DNA from: Plantactinospora soyae
Lineage (GTDB): Bacteria; Actinomycetota; Actinomycetes; Mycobacteriales; Micromonosporaceae
Assembly (NCBI RefSeq): GCF_014874095.1
Contig: NZ_JADBEB010000001.1
Coordinates: forward strand, 682,001-746,000
Reading direction: 5' to 3'
Length of the DNA stretch: 64,000 bases
Shown: positions 34,084 through 43,486 of the stretch, piece after piece
Layout of the letters: every line of letters starts with the position of its first letter
Numbering within the stretch: position 1 is the stretch's first letter
The notes under the pieces: model-generated
The model's input: the letters and a program-made list of their open reading frames with translations, nothing else
What the model was told of the DNA's origin: nothing
Databases searched by the model: none
Position numbers and translations under genes: made by a program

Positions 34084-34457
34084 CATTCATGATCGACGAA
34101 GCAACGTCGGTTGCCTACCCCTCACCGTGGCTCCCCACGGTGGACCCTCGCCACAGCGTCGCCGGCCACGTCGTTGTCCGCGAAGACTGGCGGGAAGAAA
34201 CAACGATGGCCAGCATCGAAGCGGGGACAGATAGACCGAATCATCGGCTGAGGAGTCGGGTACGAGCAACGGAAAGGTTGAGAATCGGCCATGGCCGTAC
34301 CAACCATGACGCCAAATGATCGGCCCCGCACCGACCGGGAGATGCAAGTCTTCCCGGTCGCGGCCTCCGACAAAGGCCCCCAGCGAGGGTGGGCTTCGCA
34401 GGTGGGTGTTTGCTTGCCGCTCCTGGCTGGGCCTGAGCCGAGGGGACTGGTGCGGAC
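34084..34457. promoter_or_regulatory. Region between the HTH regulator and a run of small genes
   Basis: This stretch of about 370 bases probably carries the rightward promoter of the small-gene/glycosyltransferase group. A 76-codon frame at 34089-34319 lacks family features and a convincing ribosome binding site, and I do not call it a gene. Confidence 0.3.
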
Positions 34458-34601
34458 ATGTGGGTAGGCACTGTGGTTGCCGCGTTACTGCTCGGCTACC
34501 TCGCCGGGCTTCTGTCGTTCAAGGTCAAGGCGCGGTGGTGTCCGCGCTGCGGCGCGCTCACGACTCAGGTTGTCCCTGGGCAGGTCAGGCGGACGCCATG
34601 A
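34458..34601 (+). CDS. 47-residue membrane protein with a C-x-x-C knuckle
   Basis: The small frame encodes one N-terminal membrane segment (VGTVVAALLLGYLAGLLSF) followed by KARWCPRCGALTT, a rubredoxin-like zinc knuckle half. The ATG follows a weak G-rich region. The design, one membrane span plus WCPRCG, recurs in small actinomycete mobile-element proteins in my experience. Its stop overlaps an ATG (34598) that opens only 27 codons. Confidence 0.5.
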   Translation: MWVGTVVAALLLGYLAGLLSFKVKARWCPRCGALTTQVVPGQVRRTP

Positions 34602-34734
34602 AGGTTGTCGCCAGGGAACACGTCCATCAGGCGCTCCGTGATATCGGCGGATGTCTCATGAGGAGGCACCTAAGCCCCTGATTTGAAAAGGGGTTACGCG
34701 CCGGTCAGCAATTGGTTCTGGCGAGGGAGGAAAC

Positions 34735-34986
34735 GTGGCGACGACATATCACGGTGGCGATCAAATCGAACGCGCGCAGAAGACGTTGGAGCGACACGCG
34801 GTGTCCAGCGCGGACGGGTTGTGTCTGGCCTGCCGGGTAACTGGCCCGTGCGCCGCGCACGAGCAGGCGGCCAAGGTGTTCAGGTTCGCGCTGCGGCTGC
34901 CTCGCCGGGTGCCGGGAGCGACACGTCCGGAGTTGATCGGCGCCCGGCGGGTGGGTGTGCCTGGCCTGCTTTCCGAGGCGAGCTGA
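34735..34986 (+). CDS. Small Cys-containing protein of unknown function
   Basis: The 83-residue protein starts at GTG 34735 with a good ribosome binding site (GAGGGAGGAAAC). Its central segment, SADGLCLACRVTGPCAAH, has three cysteines and a histidine that could bind zinc. A basic C-terminal half follows (FALRLPRRVPG). It precedes the next small gene by 13 bases, so they are likely co-transcribed. The family was not recognised. Confidence 0.55.
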   Translation: MATTYHGGDQIERAQKTLERHAVSSADGLCLACRVTGPCAAHEQAAKVFRFALRLPRRVPGATRPELIGARRVGVPGLLSEAS

Positions 34987-34999
34987 GGGGGTTGTGGGT

Positions 35000-35326
35000 A
35001 TGCAGCCTGATCCCGGCAGCCGCAACGGTGTGCGAGCCGGTGACGTGGTCCATGTCGGCCGGTCCGCGAGCGTGCAATTCGATGGGTCGTCCGCGCTTCT
35101 GTTCCGAGTGATCCGCGTTCATGACCGGCCCACTTACGACGGGTGGACGTGGCTGGACGGCTACCAGCTGAACAGGAACGGCAACGCCGTGAAGCGCCGG
35201 ACAATCTTCGTCCAGATTGACGGACTCCGACCGGTGGCGCGGCGCACGTCGGCGCCGAAGCGTGTATCGGTACCGAATACTCGCCCATACCCGGCCTCGT
35301 CCCAACTGCCGCGTCAGCGAAACTGA
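35000..35326 (+). CDS. Small SH3-like beta-rich protein of unknown function
   Basis: The 108-residue protein begins with a segment suggestive of a small barrel (VRAGDVVHVGRSASVQFDG, then LFRVIRVHDRPTYDGWTWLDGYQLN) and ends in a basic, Pro-rich tail. GAGGGGG precedes the start at ATG 35000. It is probably co-transcribed with the 83-residue gene before it. No family was recognised. Confidence 0.5.
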   Translation: MQPDPGSRNGVRAGDVVHVGRSASVQFDGSSALLFRVIRVHDRPTYDGWTWLDGYQLNRNGNAVKRRTIFVQIDGLRPVARRTSAPKRVSVPNTRPYPASSQLPRQRN

Positions 35327-35734
35327 CAACGACTTACCCGCGGCGAGAGCCATCGCGCCAACCCACGGAAGTTTGGGTCACTTCATGAATAGCGCGTCGT
35401 TGGTTGGACAGATCCGTCAGAAGTCGCGGATGGATGGTGTGTCGGTTGCCGAAGTCAGTGGCGGCGATTGGTGCCGCATTCCTGTACACAAGCGGAATGG
35501 ACGCGCTTAGTCCTCGACCGGTACGGCAACCTGTCGCCGGGGCCAGCGACCATGCAGCAAGGGCACGGTTCCTCCGATGCTCGTTCGACTTTCCCGGACA
35601 ATCCACATCCTAGAAAGCGTCGATCAAGGCGCAACTTTTCGGCTCAATGGCTGACCCGACGCGGGGCTCTCGTGATGAGCGCCGCTTCAGTCGGGTTGGT
35701 TGCTCGGTTTCGTCACCCCTGATCTGAGGAGGGC
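35327..35734 (+). other. Gap before the glycosyltransferase cluster, with a possible 41-residue ORF
   Basis: A 41-codon frame at 35385-35510 (start MNSASLVGQIRQKSRMDGVS) is the only candidate gene in these 408 bases. It has no clear ribosome binding site and could be spurious. GAGGAGGG just before 35735 is the ribosome binding site of the first glycosyltransferase gene. Confidence 0.3.
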
Positions 35735-37012
35735 ATGATGCCTGGCCAGACGACACTCACCCAACCGCAGCGCCGCGACCACGTAGACGGACTGAGCATG
35801 CCGGCACATGAGATGCCGGCACCGGCCGTCGCCCCGGCTCAGGCACCGGCGAGGCTGTCGCTGTTGTATTTGCTCAACGTGACCAACCCGGGACGGCTGT
35901 CGGCTGACTCGGGATTGCTGTTCGCGGACATCCTCGCGCCGGCCTTGCTCGACCAGGGCGTTCGGTTCACGGTCGCGGGACCGGTGGGTGTCTCCGATCC
36001 TCGGGCCGGTCACATCGAGGTGTCCGCGCCCACGACGAAGTACCGGGCGCGGTTTGCGTTCGATGTCGACGCGTGCGCCGCGTTGCTGCGTCGGGTACGC
36101 CCAGAGGTCGTGATTGCCAACCAGATCGAGGCCGCGCCCGGTGTGCGGGCCGCGATGTTGGAGGCCGGCATCGACGCGCTGCTGGCCGGTTACTGCCACT
36201 ACCTGCCATTCCACCTCGACCCGGCAGGCCAACTGCGCTTGGACCCGTCGCTGAACGACGCCGGTCTCGGGCACCCCGTGTTGCTGTCGTTCTTCGCCGG
36301 GCTTATGGCCTGCGACCGGGTAATGGTTCATTCGAGCACCGCCGAGAGATGGGTAACCGAGACCGCGGGGCGGCTCGGTCTGGACCTCGGTGACCGCGTT
36401 CGGATCGTACCGGCGCCGGCAGACCCGAATCTGGTCCGCAGGACGGGCGAGATGCCCGATCCGGGGCTGCCGGTCGGCATCTACAACCACCGCCTGTACG
36501 AGCACTACGGCACCGGGCAGTTCCTTGAGGTGGCGCGACAGTTGGGCGCCGCGCGTGTCCGTGCCCGGCTGCGGGTCACCGACCTTCTGGGCCAGCGCCG
36601 GCCGGACCGGATCCGACTCGACAACAGCCCGGAACGCTACCTGGCTCAACTCGGCGCACTGGACAACGTCGAGATCGTCGCCGATACCGTCGAGCGTCAG
36701 CGCTACCGGCGATTGCTCGCCGGAGCCACCTTCGCGTTCGCCCCCTTTCGCCCGGGCACCATCTGGTCGATGTCCGTGGTCGACTGCCTATCCATGGGCT
36801 TGCCCCTGCTGACCCGCCGGTTGGGCTGGCTGGGCGAGATCGGCGACCCGGAGCTGACGTTCGATACCCCTGCCGAGGCCGTAGCGATCGTGCGGCGTCT
36901 TGTGACAGACCCCGGCTTCGCCGCCGCAGCCATGGATCGGGCGATCCGCTCCACCGCCGGCCTGACCCCCGATGTCGTCGCCACCGCCTACTTGAAGGCA
37001 ATCACCCGATGA
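35735..37012 (+). CDS. Glycosyltransferase, GT-B fold
   Basis: The 425-residue cytoplasmic protein has two Rossmann-like halves. The N-terminal one starts at LSLLYLLNVTNPGRLS. The C-terminal one contains GIYNHRLYEHYGTGQFLEVARQL and the donor-site region FAPFRPGTIWSMSVVDCLSMGLPLL (both in outline), where a Glu in many GT4 enzymes is replaced. It should transfer a sugar from a nucleotide donor; acceptor unknown. It opens a four-gene rightward run with tight overlaps (ATGA with the next gene). Confidence 0.7.
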   Translation: MMPGQTTLTQPQRRDHVDGLSMPAHEMPAPAVAPAQAPARLSLLYLLNVTNPGRLSADSGLLFADILAPALLDQGVRFTVAGPVGVSDPRAGHIEVSAPTTKYRARFAFDVDACAALLRRVRPEVVIANQIEAAPGVRAAMLEAGIDALLAGYCHYLPFHLDPAGQLRLDPSLNDAGLGHPVLLSFFAGLMACDRVMVHSSTAERWVTETAGRLGLDLGDRVRIVPAPADPNLVRRTGEMPDPGLPVGIYNHRLYEHYGTGQFLEVARQLGAARVRARLRVTDLLGQRRPDRIRLDNSPERYLAQLGALDNVEIVADTVERQRYRRLLAGATFAFAPFRPGTIWSMSVVDCLSMGLPLLTRRLGWLGEIGDPELTFDTPAEAVAIVRRLVTDPGFAAAAMDRAIRSTAGLTPDVVATAYLKAITR

Positions 37013-37701
37013 CGCACCGCTCACCGTTCGACGTGGTGTTCCTCTCCTACGACGAACCCCTCGCAGACGCGCTCTACGCCCGACTCAGCGACACGTTCGG
37101 ACGGGTGAAGCGGCTCCACGGCGTCCACGGCATGCGCCGCGCCTACCAACTGACCGCAGAGATGGTCGACAGCGAATTTCTGTTCATTGCCGACGCCGAC
37201 TTCGAGATCGCAGCCGACTTCAACCCCGAGGAGGTGTGCGCCCTCGATGAGGAGGTGGCAATGCGGGTGTGGCGCACGGTCAACGCCGTCAACGGTCTCG
37301 TCTACGGCCACGGCGGTCTGAAACTATGCCGCCGGCAAGCCCTCCGCGACCTCCGCGACGACGTTGTCGACGTGCTCGCCGGGCTGCCGGGCAGGATCGA
37401 GTTCACACCGACCGTCGCCGGCAGGACGAGGTTCAACCAGTCGGCGTTCCACGCCTGGCGGGCTGGGTTTCGTGAGTGCGCGATGCTCGCCCGAGGCTGC
37501 GAGTACGGCACCACGAGCGCGGATGCGCTTGCCCGGTTGGACACGTGGACTTCTACCGGCGCCGGCCCGTACGCCGCCGACGCAATCGCCGGTGCGCGGG
37601 CCGGTACCGCCTTCGCCACCGACACCCCACCTGACGACAGCCCATGGCAGAACCTCAACGACCCGGCGTGGCTCGCGCAGCGCTACGCCGCCAGCCGATG
37701 A
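37009..37701 (+). CDS. Glycosyltransferase-like protein with DxD motif
   Basis: The 230-residue protein has a GT-A-like layout: N-terminal strand DVVFLSYDEPLAD, a segment RAYQLTAEMVDSEFLFIADADFEI with the metal-binding D-A-D, and a later FHAWRAGFREC region. It resembles small GT2-like enzymes that are also found on phages and mobile elements. Both ends overlap neighbours by ATGA, indicating a tightly coupled operon. Confidence 0.65.
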   Translation: MTHRSPFDVVFLSYDEPLADALYARLSDTFGRVKRLHGVHGMRRAYQLTAEMVDSEFLFIADADFEIAADFNPEEVCALDEEVAMRVWRTVNAVNGLVYGHGGLKLCRRQALRDLRDDVVDVLAGLPGRIEFTPTVAGRTRFNQSAFHAWRAGFRECAMLARGCEYGTTSADALARLDTWTSTGAGPYAADAIAGARAGTAFATDTPPDDSPWQNLNDPAWLAQRYAASR

Positions 37702-38975
37702 CCACCGCCGCCGCGCCGTTGGTGCTCATCGAACCGGCGGCCGGCTCGATCGGCGGTCACTGGTTCCAGGCTGCTATCCGCCTGGCCCGGCAGTGCACCG
37801 CCGAGGGACGCGTGTGCATGGTCGTCGCCCCCGGTGGTATCGAGCCGACCGCCCGCGCCGCTCTCCACCGCGCGGGAGCACACGTCCTCGGGCGCGTCGG
37901 CCGCGAGCCCACCGAGCGTGCGTTATGGGCGGCCAGTCGGCTACTCGACCGCGCCAGCCGGCTCACGGGCCGGCTGGCGCGGCACCGCCGGCTGCCGCAC
38001 CAGATCGGCGCTCTCGCCCGGTGTCTGGCCGAAGCGGCGGCGCTGCGGGCGGGTACGCGCCGCGTCTGGACCGACAGACCGGTCGTGGTGGTGCTGTCAG
38101 CCAGCGGCGCGTTGCACGGCCTCGCCGCCGCACTGTCCCGCACAGCCCATATCCGGGTGGTGCACGAGGTTCCCACGACCGAGGACCGAGTACTACGCCT
38201 CATCGGTCAGCTCGCGTCCGCGAACCTCCACCAGGTCCGCGTGGTGTGTCCCACCAAGGCGGTCCGGGCACGGCTGGCGCACCTGTTCCCCGGGCTGCCG
38301 GTCGGAGTCTGGCCGTTCGCGCTCGCGGATGCCGAACCACGCCTCAGCGACGCCGAGCGCACCGCCGCCAGGGCGGACTTCGGGCTCCAGCCCGACGACA
38401 CGGCGCTCGCCCTGGTCGGCGGATGGTGGCCCCACAAGGACATCCCCACCGTCGCGGCGGCCCTGGCCCGGCTGCCCCGTCCGGTCTGCGTGCTCGTCGC
38501 CGGGCACCCCCTCGATCCGGTGTTGCTGCGCGGCCTCGCCGCCGCCGCGGACGGCCGGGTGCACGCGCTACCCGGCCCGGCACCTCGCTGGCACATCCGC
38601 CGCGTCTACGCCGCCGCCGACGCCGCGATCGTCGCCCGCCGAGCCGGTGTCGGCAAGGAGAGCGGCCTGATCGCCGACTGCACGGTCCTCGGCGTGCCGT
38701 TGCTGGTCTCCGATCACGACCCCGCCATCACCGACCTGCTCGGCAACCGGCCCTGGGTGCGCCTGTTCCGCACCGCCAACCCCGCTGCCCTCGCCGCAGC
38801 GATCACCGACCTGGCCCGCCGGCCGCTGCCTCGCCCAGCACCAGGCGAGGCAGCCCACCTCGGCCTGCCCACCGCAGCGACCACGCTCGCGTTCTGGACC
38901 GACCTGGCCACCGACCTCGGGAGGAATCAACACCATGCCGATCCCGCCGCTGATCGCCGTCATCGGGCCGGTTGA
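37698..38975 (+). CDS. Glycosyltransferase, GT4-like (GT-B fold)
   Basis: The 425-residue protein has an N-terminal glycine-rich acceptor half (PAAGSIGGHWFQAAIRLAR) and a C-terminal donor half (LVGGWWPHKDIPTVAAAL, RRVYAAADAAIVARRAGVGKESGLIADC). The E-S-G-L segment matches the E-x-x-x-x-x-x-E donor-site region of GT4 enzymes. ATG 37698 overlaps the stop of the previous gene. It overlaps the next gene by 41 bases. Confidence 0.75.
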   Translation: MTTAAAPLVLIEPAAGSIGGHWFQAAIRLARQCTAEGRVCMVVAPGGIEPTARAALHRAGAHVLGRVGREPTERALWAASRLLDRASRLTGRLARHRRLPHQIGALARCLAEAAALRAGTRRVWTDRPVVVVLSASGALHGLAAALSRTAHIRVVHEVPTTEDRVLRLIGQLASANLHQVRVVCPTKAVRARLAHLFPGLPVGVWPFALADAEPRLSDAERTAARADFGLQPDDTALALVGGWWPHKDIPTVAAALARLPRPVCVLVAGHPLDPVLLRGLAAAADGRVHALPGPAPRWHIRRVYAAADAAIVARRAGVGKESGLIADCTVLGVPLLVSDHDPAITDLLGNRPWVRLFRTANPAALAAAITDLARRPLPRPAPGEAAHLGLPTAATTLAFWTDLATDLGRNQHHADPAADRRHRAG

Positions 38976-39840
38976 ACCAGACCTGCTCACCGCCTTCGTC
39001 GGGCACTACCGCGCCTACGGCGTGCAACGGTTCCTGCTCGCCTTCCACTTCCCCGACCACACCAGTGACGACAAGCGCGTCCACCTTCTCGACACCTGCG
39101 GCGCTCTCGGCATCAGTCCCGCACTGGCCAACATCGGCCCCTGGCACGAGCACACCAACACCCGCCTCCGCGACGAACTGCGCGCCCTCGCCGGCCCCGG
39201 CTGGCACCTGCTCGCGGACGCCGACGAGTTCCACACCTACCCGAACGGCCTGGTCGACACCCTGCACGAAGCGGCCAGCGCCGGCATCGGCACGGTCGGT
39301 GGACTGATGCTCGACCGGATCGCCATAGACGGCCAACTCCGGCCATGGAACCCGCAGCAGGGCCTCGACCGCGCCTACCCACTCGGCGGGTTCCTCACCC
39401 ACTACCTACTGCGCGGTGACCCGCGAAAGATCGTCCTGGCCCACTCCAACGTCCCGATCGCCAGCGGCAACCACCGCGCCCCCGGACACCGACCACTGAA
39501 CCGGCTACCAGTCGTGGTGCATCACTTCAAGTGGCGCCACGGGGTCTTCACCTACCTCCAGCAGCGCGTCAACCACCTTGCGAACGGCAGTTGGCGCAGC
39601 AGCAGCCCCGCCATGCTGCGGGAATCCCGACGCCTGCTCGACCACCTCACCCGCCACGACGGGCACATCGCCGTCGACTCACCCACATTGCCGCTGCGCC
39701 CGGTAACCCTCGACGAGCTACCGGCCTGGTGGGCGCAAGAGGCCGCCCACATCATCGACACCTGGCGGCCACCGCCTCAGAACGACCCGACCGGCACGAT
39801 CTCCTCACCCTCACCGTCCGGCACGTCAAACCGGGCGTAG
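38935..39840 (+). CDS. Glycosyltransferase-like protein (GT2/GT92-like)
   Basis: The 301-residue protein has the GT-A pattern of family 2/92 enzymes: LIAVIGPVEPDLL, a central WHLLADADEFHTYP with the D-A-D metal motif, and VVVHHFKWRHGV near the end. It is likely to transfer a sugar to the same acceptor as its neighbours. GGGAGGAA precedes ATG 38935. Its 3' end overlaps that of the opposite-strand kinase gene by 64 bases. Confidence 0.7.
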   Translation: MPIPPLIAVIGPVEPDLLTAFVGHYRAYGVQRFLLAFHFPDHTSDDKRVHLLDTCGALGISPALANIGPWHEHTNTRLRDELRALAGPGWHLLADADEFHTYPNGLVDTLHEAASAGIGTVGGLMLDRIAIDGQLRPWNPQQGLDRAYPLGGFLTHYLLRGDPRKIVLAHSNVPIASGNHRAPGHRPLNRLPVVVHHFKWRHGVFTYLQQRVNHLANGSWRSSSPAMLRESRRLLDHLTRHDGHIAVDSPTLPLRPVTLDELPAWWAQEAAHIIDTWRPPPQNDPTGTISSPSPSGTSNRA

Positions 39841-40310
39841 AAGTCGTCCAGCGCGCTCTCGGTCACCGCCAGCGCGTTGGCGTGCTCCTCCTGGTTACGA
39901 GCCGTCAGACGGCGAAGCAGCTCCTCGCGGGGGACCGGGAAGTACAGCAGCCGCCACCGGCCGCCGGCCGTCTCCACCAGCTTCTTCCACGCGTCACGAT
40001 CCGCCCGACGCCACAACCCGTGATCGAGCACCACGTCACGCCCCTCGGACACCAGCCGGACCAGCCGGTCCCGCACCTCGGCCACGACCGGCGCCTCTCG
40101 CTCGAAGTACTCGTACTCCGGATAGTCGACCCCGTACCGGCCATGCCGGGCGAAGACCTCCTCGTCCACCGACAGCCGCACCGCCCCCGCCGGCTCCAGC
40201 GCCCGCCTCGCGTACGTGGTCTTGCCCGAGCCGGTCAGCCCCACCAGGAAGAACACCACCGGCGCTAGCTCGTCCACCCGATCCCCTTGAACCTCACTCG
40301 CCCTGGCCAC
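39777..40310 (-). CDS. P-loop kinase (AAA/zeta-toxin-like fold)
   Basis: The 177-residue protein has Walker A GLTGSGKTT near the N-terminus, an SVDEEVFARHG segment that positions a substrate, DVVLDHGLWRRADRDAW as Walker B region, and a LID-like RRLTARN. This layout is shared by small-molecule kinases such as chloramphenicol or gluconate kinase-like enzymes and by polynucleotide-kinase-like proteins. The substrate is unknown. GTG 40310 was chosen to avoid overlap with the promoter of the next gene. It is antisense to the otherwise rightward glycosyltransferase run. Confidence 0.65.
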   Translation of the reverse strand: MARASEVQGDRVDELAPVVFFLVGLTGSGKTTYARRALEPAGAVRLSVDEEVFARHGRYGVDYPEYEYFEREAPVVAEVRDRLVRLVSEGRDVVLDHGLWRRADRDAWKKLVETAGGRWRLLYFPVPREELLRRLTARNQEEHANALAVTESALDDFYARFDVPDGEGEEIVPVGSF

Positions 40311-40353
40311 CGTGACAGTCTGCCACCTTCCCAACACTCCAGGAGCCGCGTCG

Positions 40354-41256
40354 ATGTCGCAGCGCCTTATTGCCAACACTCTCCGGGCCTACCTCCGACA
40401 CGGTCCCGGCGGTGCCCAGCTAGCCACCCGCCTCAATGACCACCTGACCCGCCATCCCGTCACCATCACCGCACACACCGTCGACGGCGTCGCCTTCCCG
40501 AACCTCAACACCACCGACATCATCCAGCGCTACCTCTACCTGTTCGGCACCTGGGAACCACACCTCACCGCCTGGATACGCCGACGCCTCGCCCCCGGCG
40601 ACACCTTCATCGACGTCGGCGCGAACATTGGCTATTACAGCCTGCTCGCCGCCCACCTCGTCGGTCCGACCGGCCGCGTCGTCGCCGTCGAACCCTCCCC
40701 CCACTTCGGCCGCACCCTTGCCGCCGCCGCACACGCCAACAACCTTCACCACATCCGGATCGTTCGCGCCGCCGCATACGACACCACCGACCAGGTCACC
40801 TTCTACACACCGAGTACGGCCAACCTCGGCAACACCACCCACGTACGGCCACGCCGCTGCGCCGCCATAGCGTTCCAGGCAGAGGCCAGACCCCTGCCCA
40901 GCCTCACCACCGGAAGCGAACTCGCCCAGGCCCGCATCATCAAGATCGACGCCGAAGGAGCCGAAGCGGCCATCGTCCGAGGACTCACCCCAGCGCTTGA
41001 TCACCTTCGCCCCTCGGCCGAACTCGTCATCGAGATCACCCCGCGCCTACTGGCAAAGCAGGGACTCGCACCTACCGATGTCACTGGACCGCTCACCGCG
41101 GCAGGATTCCACGCGTACCGCCTCGACAACGACTACGCCGCCAGCGCCTACCCCCGAGCCCAACGTCATCCCATCGCGCCCCGTCGATGGCATGAGCCAA
41201 TCGCTGACATGAGTGACATCATCTTCTCGCGGGTCAACGCGGCCTTCCTCCCGTGA
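40354..41256 (+). CDS. FkbM-family methyltransferase
   Basis: The 300-residue protein has the SAM-binding motif FIDVGANIGYYSLLAA, motif II VVAVEPSPHFGRTL and the FkbM segment ARIIKIDAEGAEAAIVRGL (in outline). FkbM enzymes O-methylate sugars, glycans or natural products. The neighbouring glycosyltransferases suggest methylation of a sugar on a shared product. ATG 40354 has AGGAG upstream and gives the usual start. Confidence 0.85.
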   Translation: MSQRLIANTLRAYLRHGPGGAQLATRLNDHLTRHPVTITAHTVDGVAFPNLNTTDIIQRYLYLFGTWEPHLTAWIRRRLAPGDTFIDVGANIGYYSLLAAHLVGPTGRVVAVEPSPHFGRTLAAAAHANNLHHIRIVRAAAYDTTDQVTFYTPSTANLGNTTHVRPRRCAAIAFQAEARPLPSLTTGSELAQARIIKIDAEGAEAAIVRGLTPALDHLRPSAELVIEITPRLLAKQGLAPTDVTGPLTAAGFHAYRLDNDYAASAYPRAQRHPIAPRRWHEPIADMSDIIFSRVNAAFLP

Positions 41257-41485
41257 GGCTACGAGTCCAGCAGCGCCGGAAAGGCGACGCCAGACGGCGC
41301 AGCACTTTATCCGTTTTGTAGAAATGGAGCGGATTCGTCCATCAGCTTTTCGGCTGATCTGGTGGACAGCGATGGTTGGGAAAGCGCTTTCTGATCAGTA
41401 TTGGTAGACAAGAAATCAGTGTCGCATCGGCTGGCAGGCTGGAGTCCGGGCCCGCGTCGTACCAGACGGCGGGGGCTGAGCTTGC

Positions 41486-42364
41486 TTGGTCGATCCTCGG
41501 GGGGAGGGTTCGGCGTTGCGTCGGTACGAGGTGGGACCGCACGGCAACCCGAAGGTCCCGCCTGCTCGTCGGCCTGATGGCGGCGACACCCGCAGGCTGG
41601 GTCGGCGGCATTGGGCGTTGCTGGCCCTGTTGGCAGAGCACGGAGTGCTGCACACCGGGCAGATAACGGCATTGCTGTTCGGGAGTCGGCCCGCCGCTGT
41701 CCGTCACCTAACCAGGTTGATGCGGGCGGGGCTAGTGCGCCGGTTCGTTCACAGGAACGACCCGACGCATCTGGCGTACTACGAACTGAGCGCTGACGGG
41801 GCGGAAAGGTTGACTGTCCGGCTGCGCGAGGCAAATCGGCCGGTACCGGTGGCAATGGGCAAGCCAGGCCCAGACCTGTTCGTGGTCAACGAGTTCTTCG
41901 TCGGCCTGGTCGGTGAGGCCCGCCGTCAAGGGCGGGGTGTTCTGTTCCGGTGGCGCAGGGCGCTGGAAGCGGCGGTGTGGCTACGCGAGCATGCGGTGCC
42001 GGCGGCACCGAGCGCGTACGGAGTATGGATCGAGGACGGGGCAGCGGTCCGGTTCCTCCTGCACGTCGACCACGACAAGCCAGGCCGCTTATCCAGCACC
42101 CCGGCACCGCCGGCGGCTGCCTGGCTGGCCGACTACCGCCAGGCTCCCCGAGGCGTGCCCGCCACCGCTGTCCTGGTGCTGTGCCCAACCCGCCAGCGGG
42201 AAGACGAGCTGCACCGCGACCTGACCGCCGACCCGCTACCGGTGACCGTCGCGACCACCACCTTCGAGCAGCTCGCCACGGCCGGCAACGGCGCCGAGGC
42301 GATCTGGCGCGTCGTCGGCGCCGAGCCAGCCGTGCTGCTGCGGTTGGCCGAGATCGGCCGGTAG
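41486..42364 (+). CDS. Replication-relaxation family protein, copy 1
   Basis: The 292-residue protein has the winged-helix N-terminus of the replication-relaxation family: HWALLALLAEHGVLHTGQITALLF, then RHLTRLMRAGLVRRFV. A nuclease-like body without clear catalytic residues follows. Such proteins are found on actinomycete plasmids and integrative elements next to replication or transfer genes. The start is uncertain: TTG 41486 is shown; TTG 41516 and GTG 41531 are alternatives, and homology starts near residue 35. Confidence 0.7.
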   Translation: MVDPRGEGSALRRYEVGPHGNPKVPPARRPDGGDTRRLGRRHWALLALLAEHGVLHTGQITALLFGSRPAAVRHLTRLMRAGLVRRFVHRNDPTHLAYYELSADGAERLTVRLREANRPVPVAMGKPGPDLFVVNEFFVGLVGEARRQGRGVLFRWRRALEAAVWLREHAVPAAPSAYGVWIEDGAAVRFLLHVDHDKPGRLSSTPAPPAAAWLADYRQAPRGVPATAVLVLCPTRQREDELHRDLTADPLPVTVATTTFEQLATAGNGAEAIWRVVGAEPAVLLRLAEIGR

Positions 42365-42607
42365 CCGTCCTCAGCAGACGGAGCAGCCGGCTCCGCTGAC
42401 AGAACCCGGGCCGGTGGTGGTTCGGGGGTGCGTCCGGGTGTCGGTGGGGGTGTCGGTCTTCATCCGGACCCCCAGACCGACCCCTGCCTTCGCCCAACAG
42501 CGCACGTCACGGCACCTGTCAGACCCGGCCGCCGTGCTGCGACAGAACCTCTATCTGGGGGTCTCCCATGGGGCTAAACGCGTATAGAATTCATCGAAGG
42601 ATGCATC

Positions 42608-43486
42608 ATGGATGAAACGTTCCTGCGGGTACAGGCCCGCCTCACCGACCGCGACCACGTCCTGCTCGGCTGGCTGGCCGACCACGGCGTGCTCACCACC
42701 GTCCAGATCAACCACGCCCTGTACGGCTCCCTCGACTTCGCCCAACGACGCCTCCGCAAACTCTGCCAGGTCGGCCTGCTGGGCCGGTTCCGGCCGTTCC
42801 GGGCCCAGGGCGGCACCTACCCCTATCACTACGTCCTCGGCCAACTCGGGACCGAGGTCGTCGCCGCGCACCGCGGCGACGAGCTGCCCCGCAAAGACCA
42901 CGCCCGCCGACGACGATGGCAGTTGACCAACCGGGCCAACCTGCCGCACCTGCTCGGCACTAACCAGTTCTTCACCGACCTCGCAGGACACGCCCGCGCC
43001 CACCCCGACGCCAGCCTCGACCGATGGTGGCCAGCAGCCCGCTACCAACGGATGGGCGCCTTCACCGAGCCCGGTGACGACGTGCGGGTCCGCGTCTACA
43101 CGCCACGGGCCCGGCCTGATGGGCACGGGATCTGGACCGAACACGGGATCAGCCTGCCGTTCTTCGTCGAGCACGACACCGGAACCGAATCCCTCTCCGT
43201 CCTGATCTCCAAGATCACCGGATACCTGGACCTGGCCCGAGTAACCGGCAGAGCATGGCCGGTGCTGTTCTGGCTGCACTCCGCCGCCCGAGAACGTCAC
43301 CTCCACACACGCCTCACCGAGGCCGGCGGCAGATACCCGATCGCCACCGCAGCCCGCGACAGCGCCAGACAACGGGCCGCCGACCCCGCCGATGACGTCT
43401 GGCGCATCCACCGCCAGCCCGGTGCGCCGCTACGCCTCGCCAGCCTCGCCCATGCCCTGCCGGGCGAGCGAGGCCAGACAGCGTGA
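42608..43486 (+). CDS. Replication-relaxation family protein, copy 2
   Basis: The 292-residue paralogue of the preceding gene shows the same winged-helix start (HVLLGWLADHGVLTTVQINHALYG, RRLRKLCQVGLLGRF). The body contains GTNQFFTDLAGHAR and HGISLPFFVEHDTGTESL, the conserved centre of the family. AAGGATGCATC precedes the ATG. The two copies are far diverged, so they probably come from separate element backbones or an old duplication. Confidence 0.78.
   Translation: MDETFLRVQARLTDRDHVLLGWLADHGVLTTVQINHALYGSLDFAQRRLRKLCQVGLLGRFRPFRAQGGTYPYHYVLGQLGTEVVAAHRGDELPRKDHARRRRWQLTNRANLPHLLGTNQFFTDLAGHARAHPDASLDRWWPAARYQRMGAFTEPGDDVRVRVYTPRARPDGHGIWTEHGISLPFFVEHDTGTESLSVLISKITGYLDLARVTGRAWPVLFWLHSAARERHLHTRLTEAGGRYPIATAARDSARQRAADPADDVWRIHRQPGAPLRLASLAHALPGERGQTA

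Noticed and set aside
34089-34319. 76-codon frame between the HTH regulator and the small genes
   Set aside because: No ribosome binding site, no family features and weak codon bias.
35735-41256. Glycosyltransferase cluster as an antibiotic biosynthesis cluster
   Set aside because: No polyketide, peptide, terpene or RiPP core gene and no transporter are present, so the product type cannot be stated.
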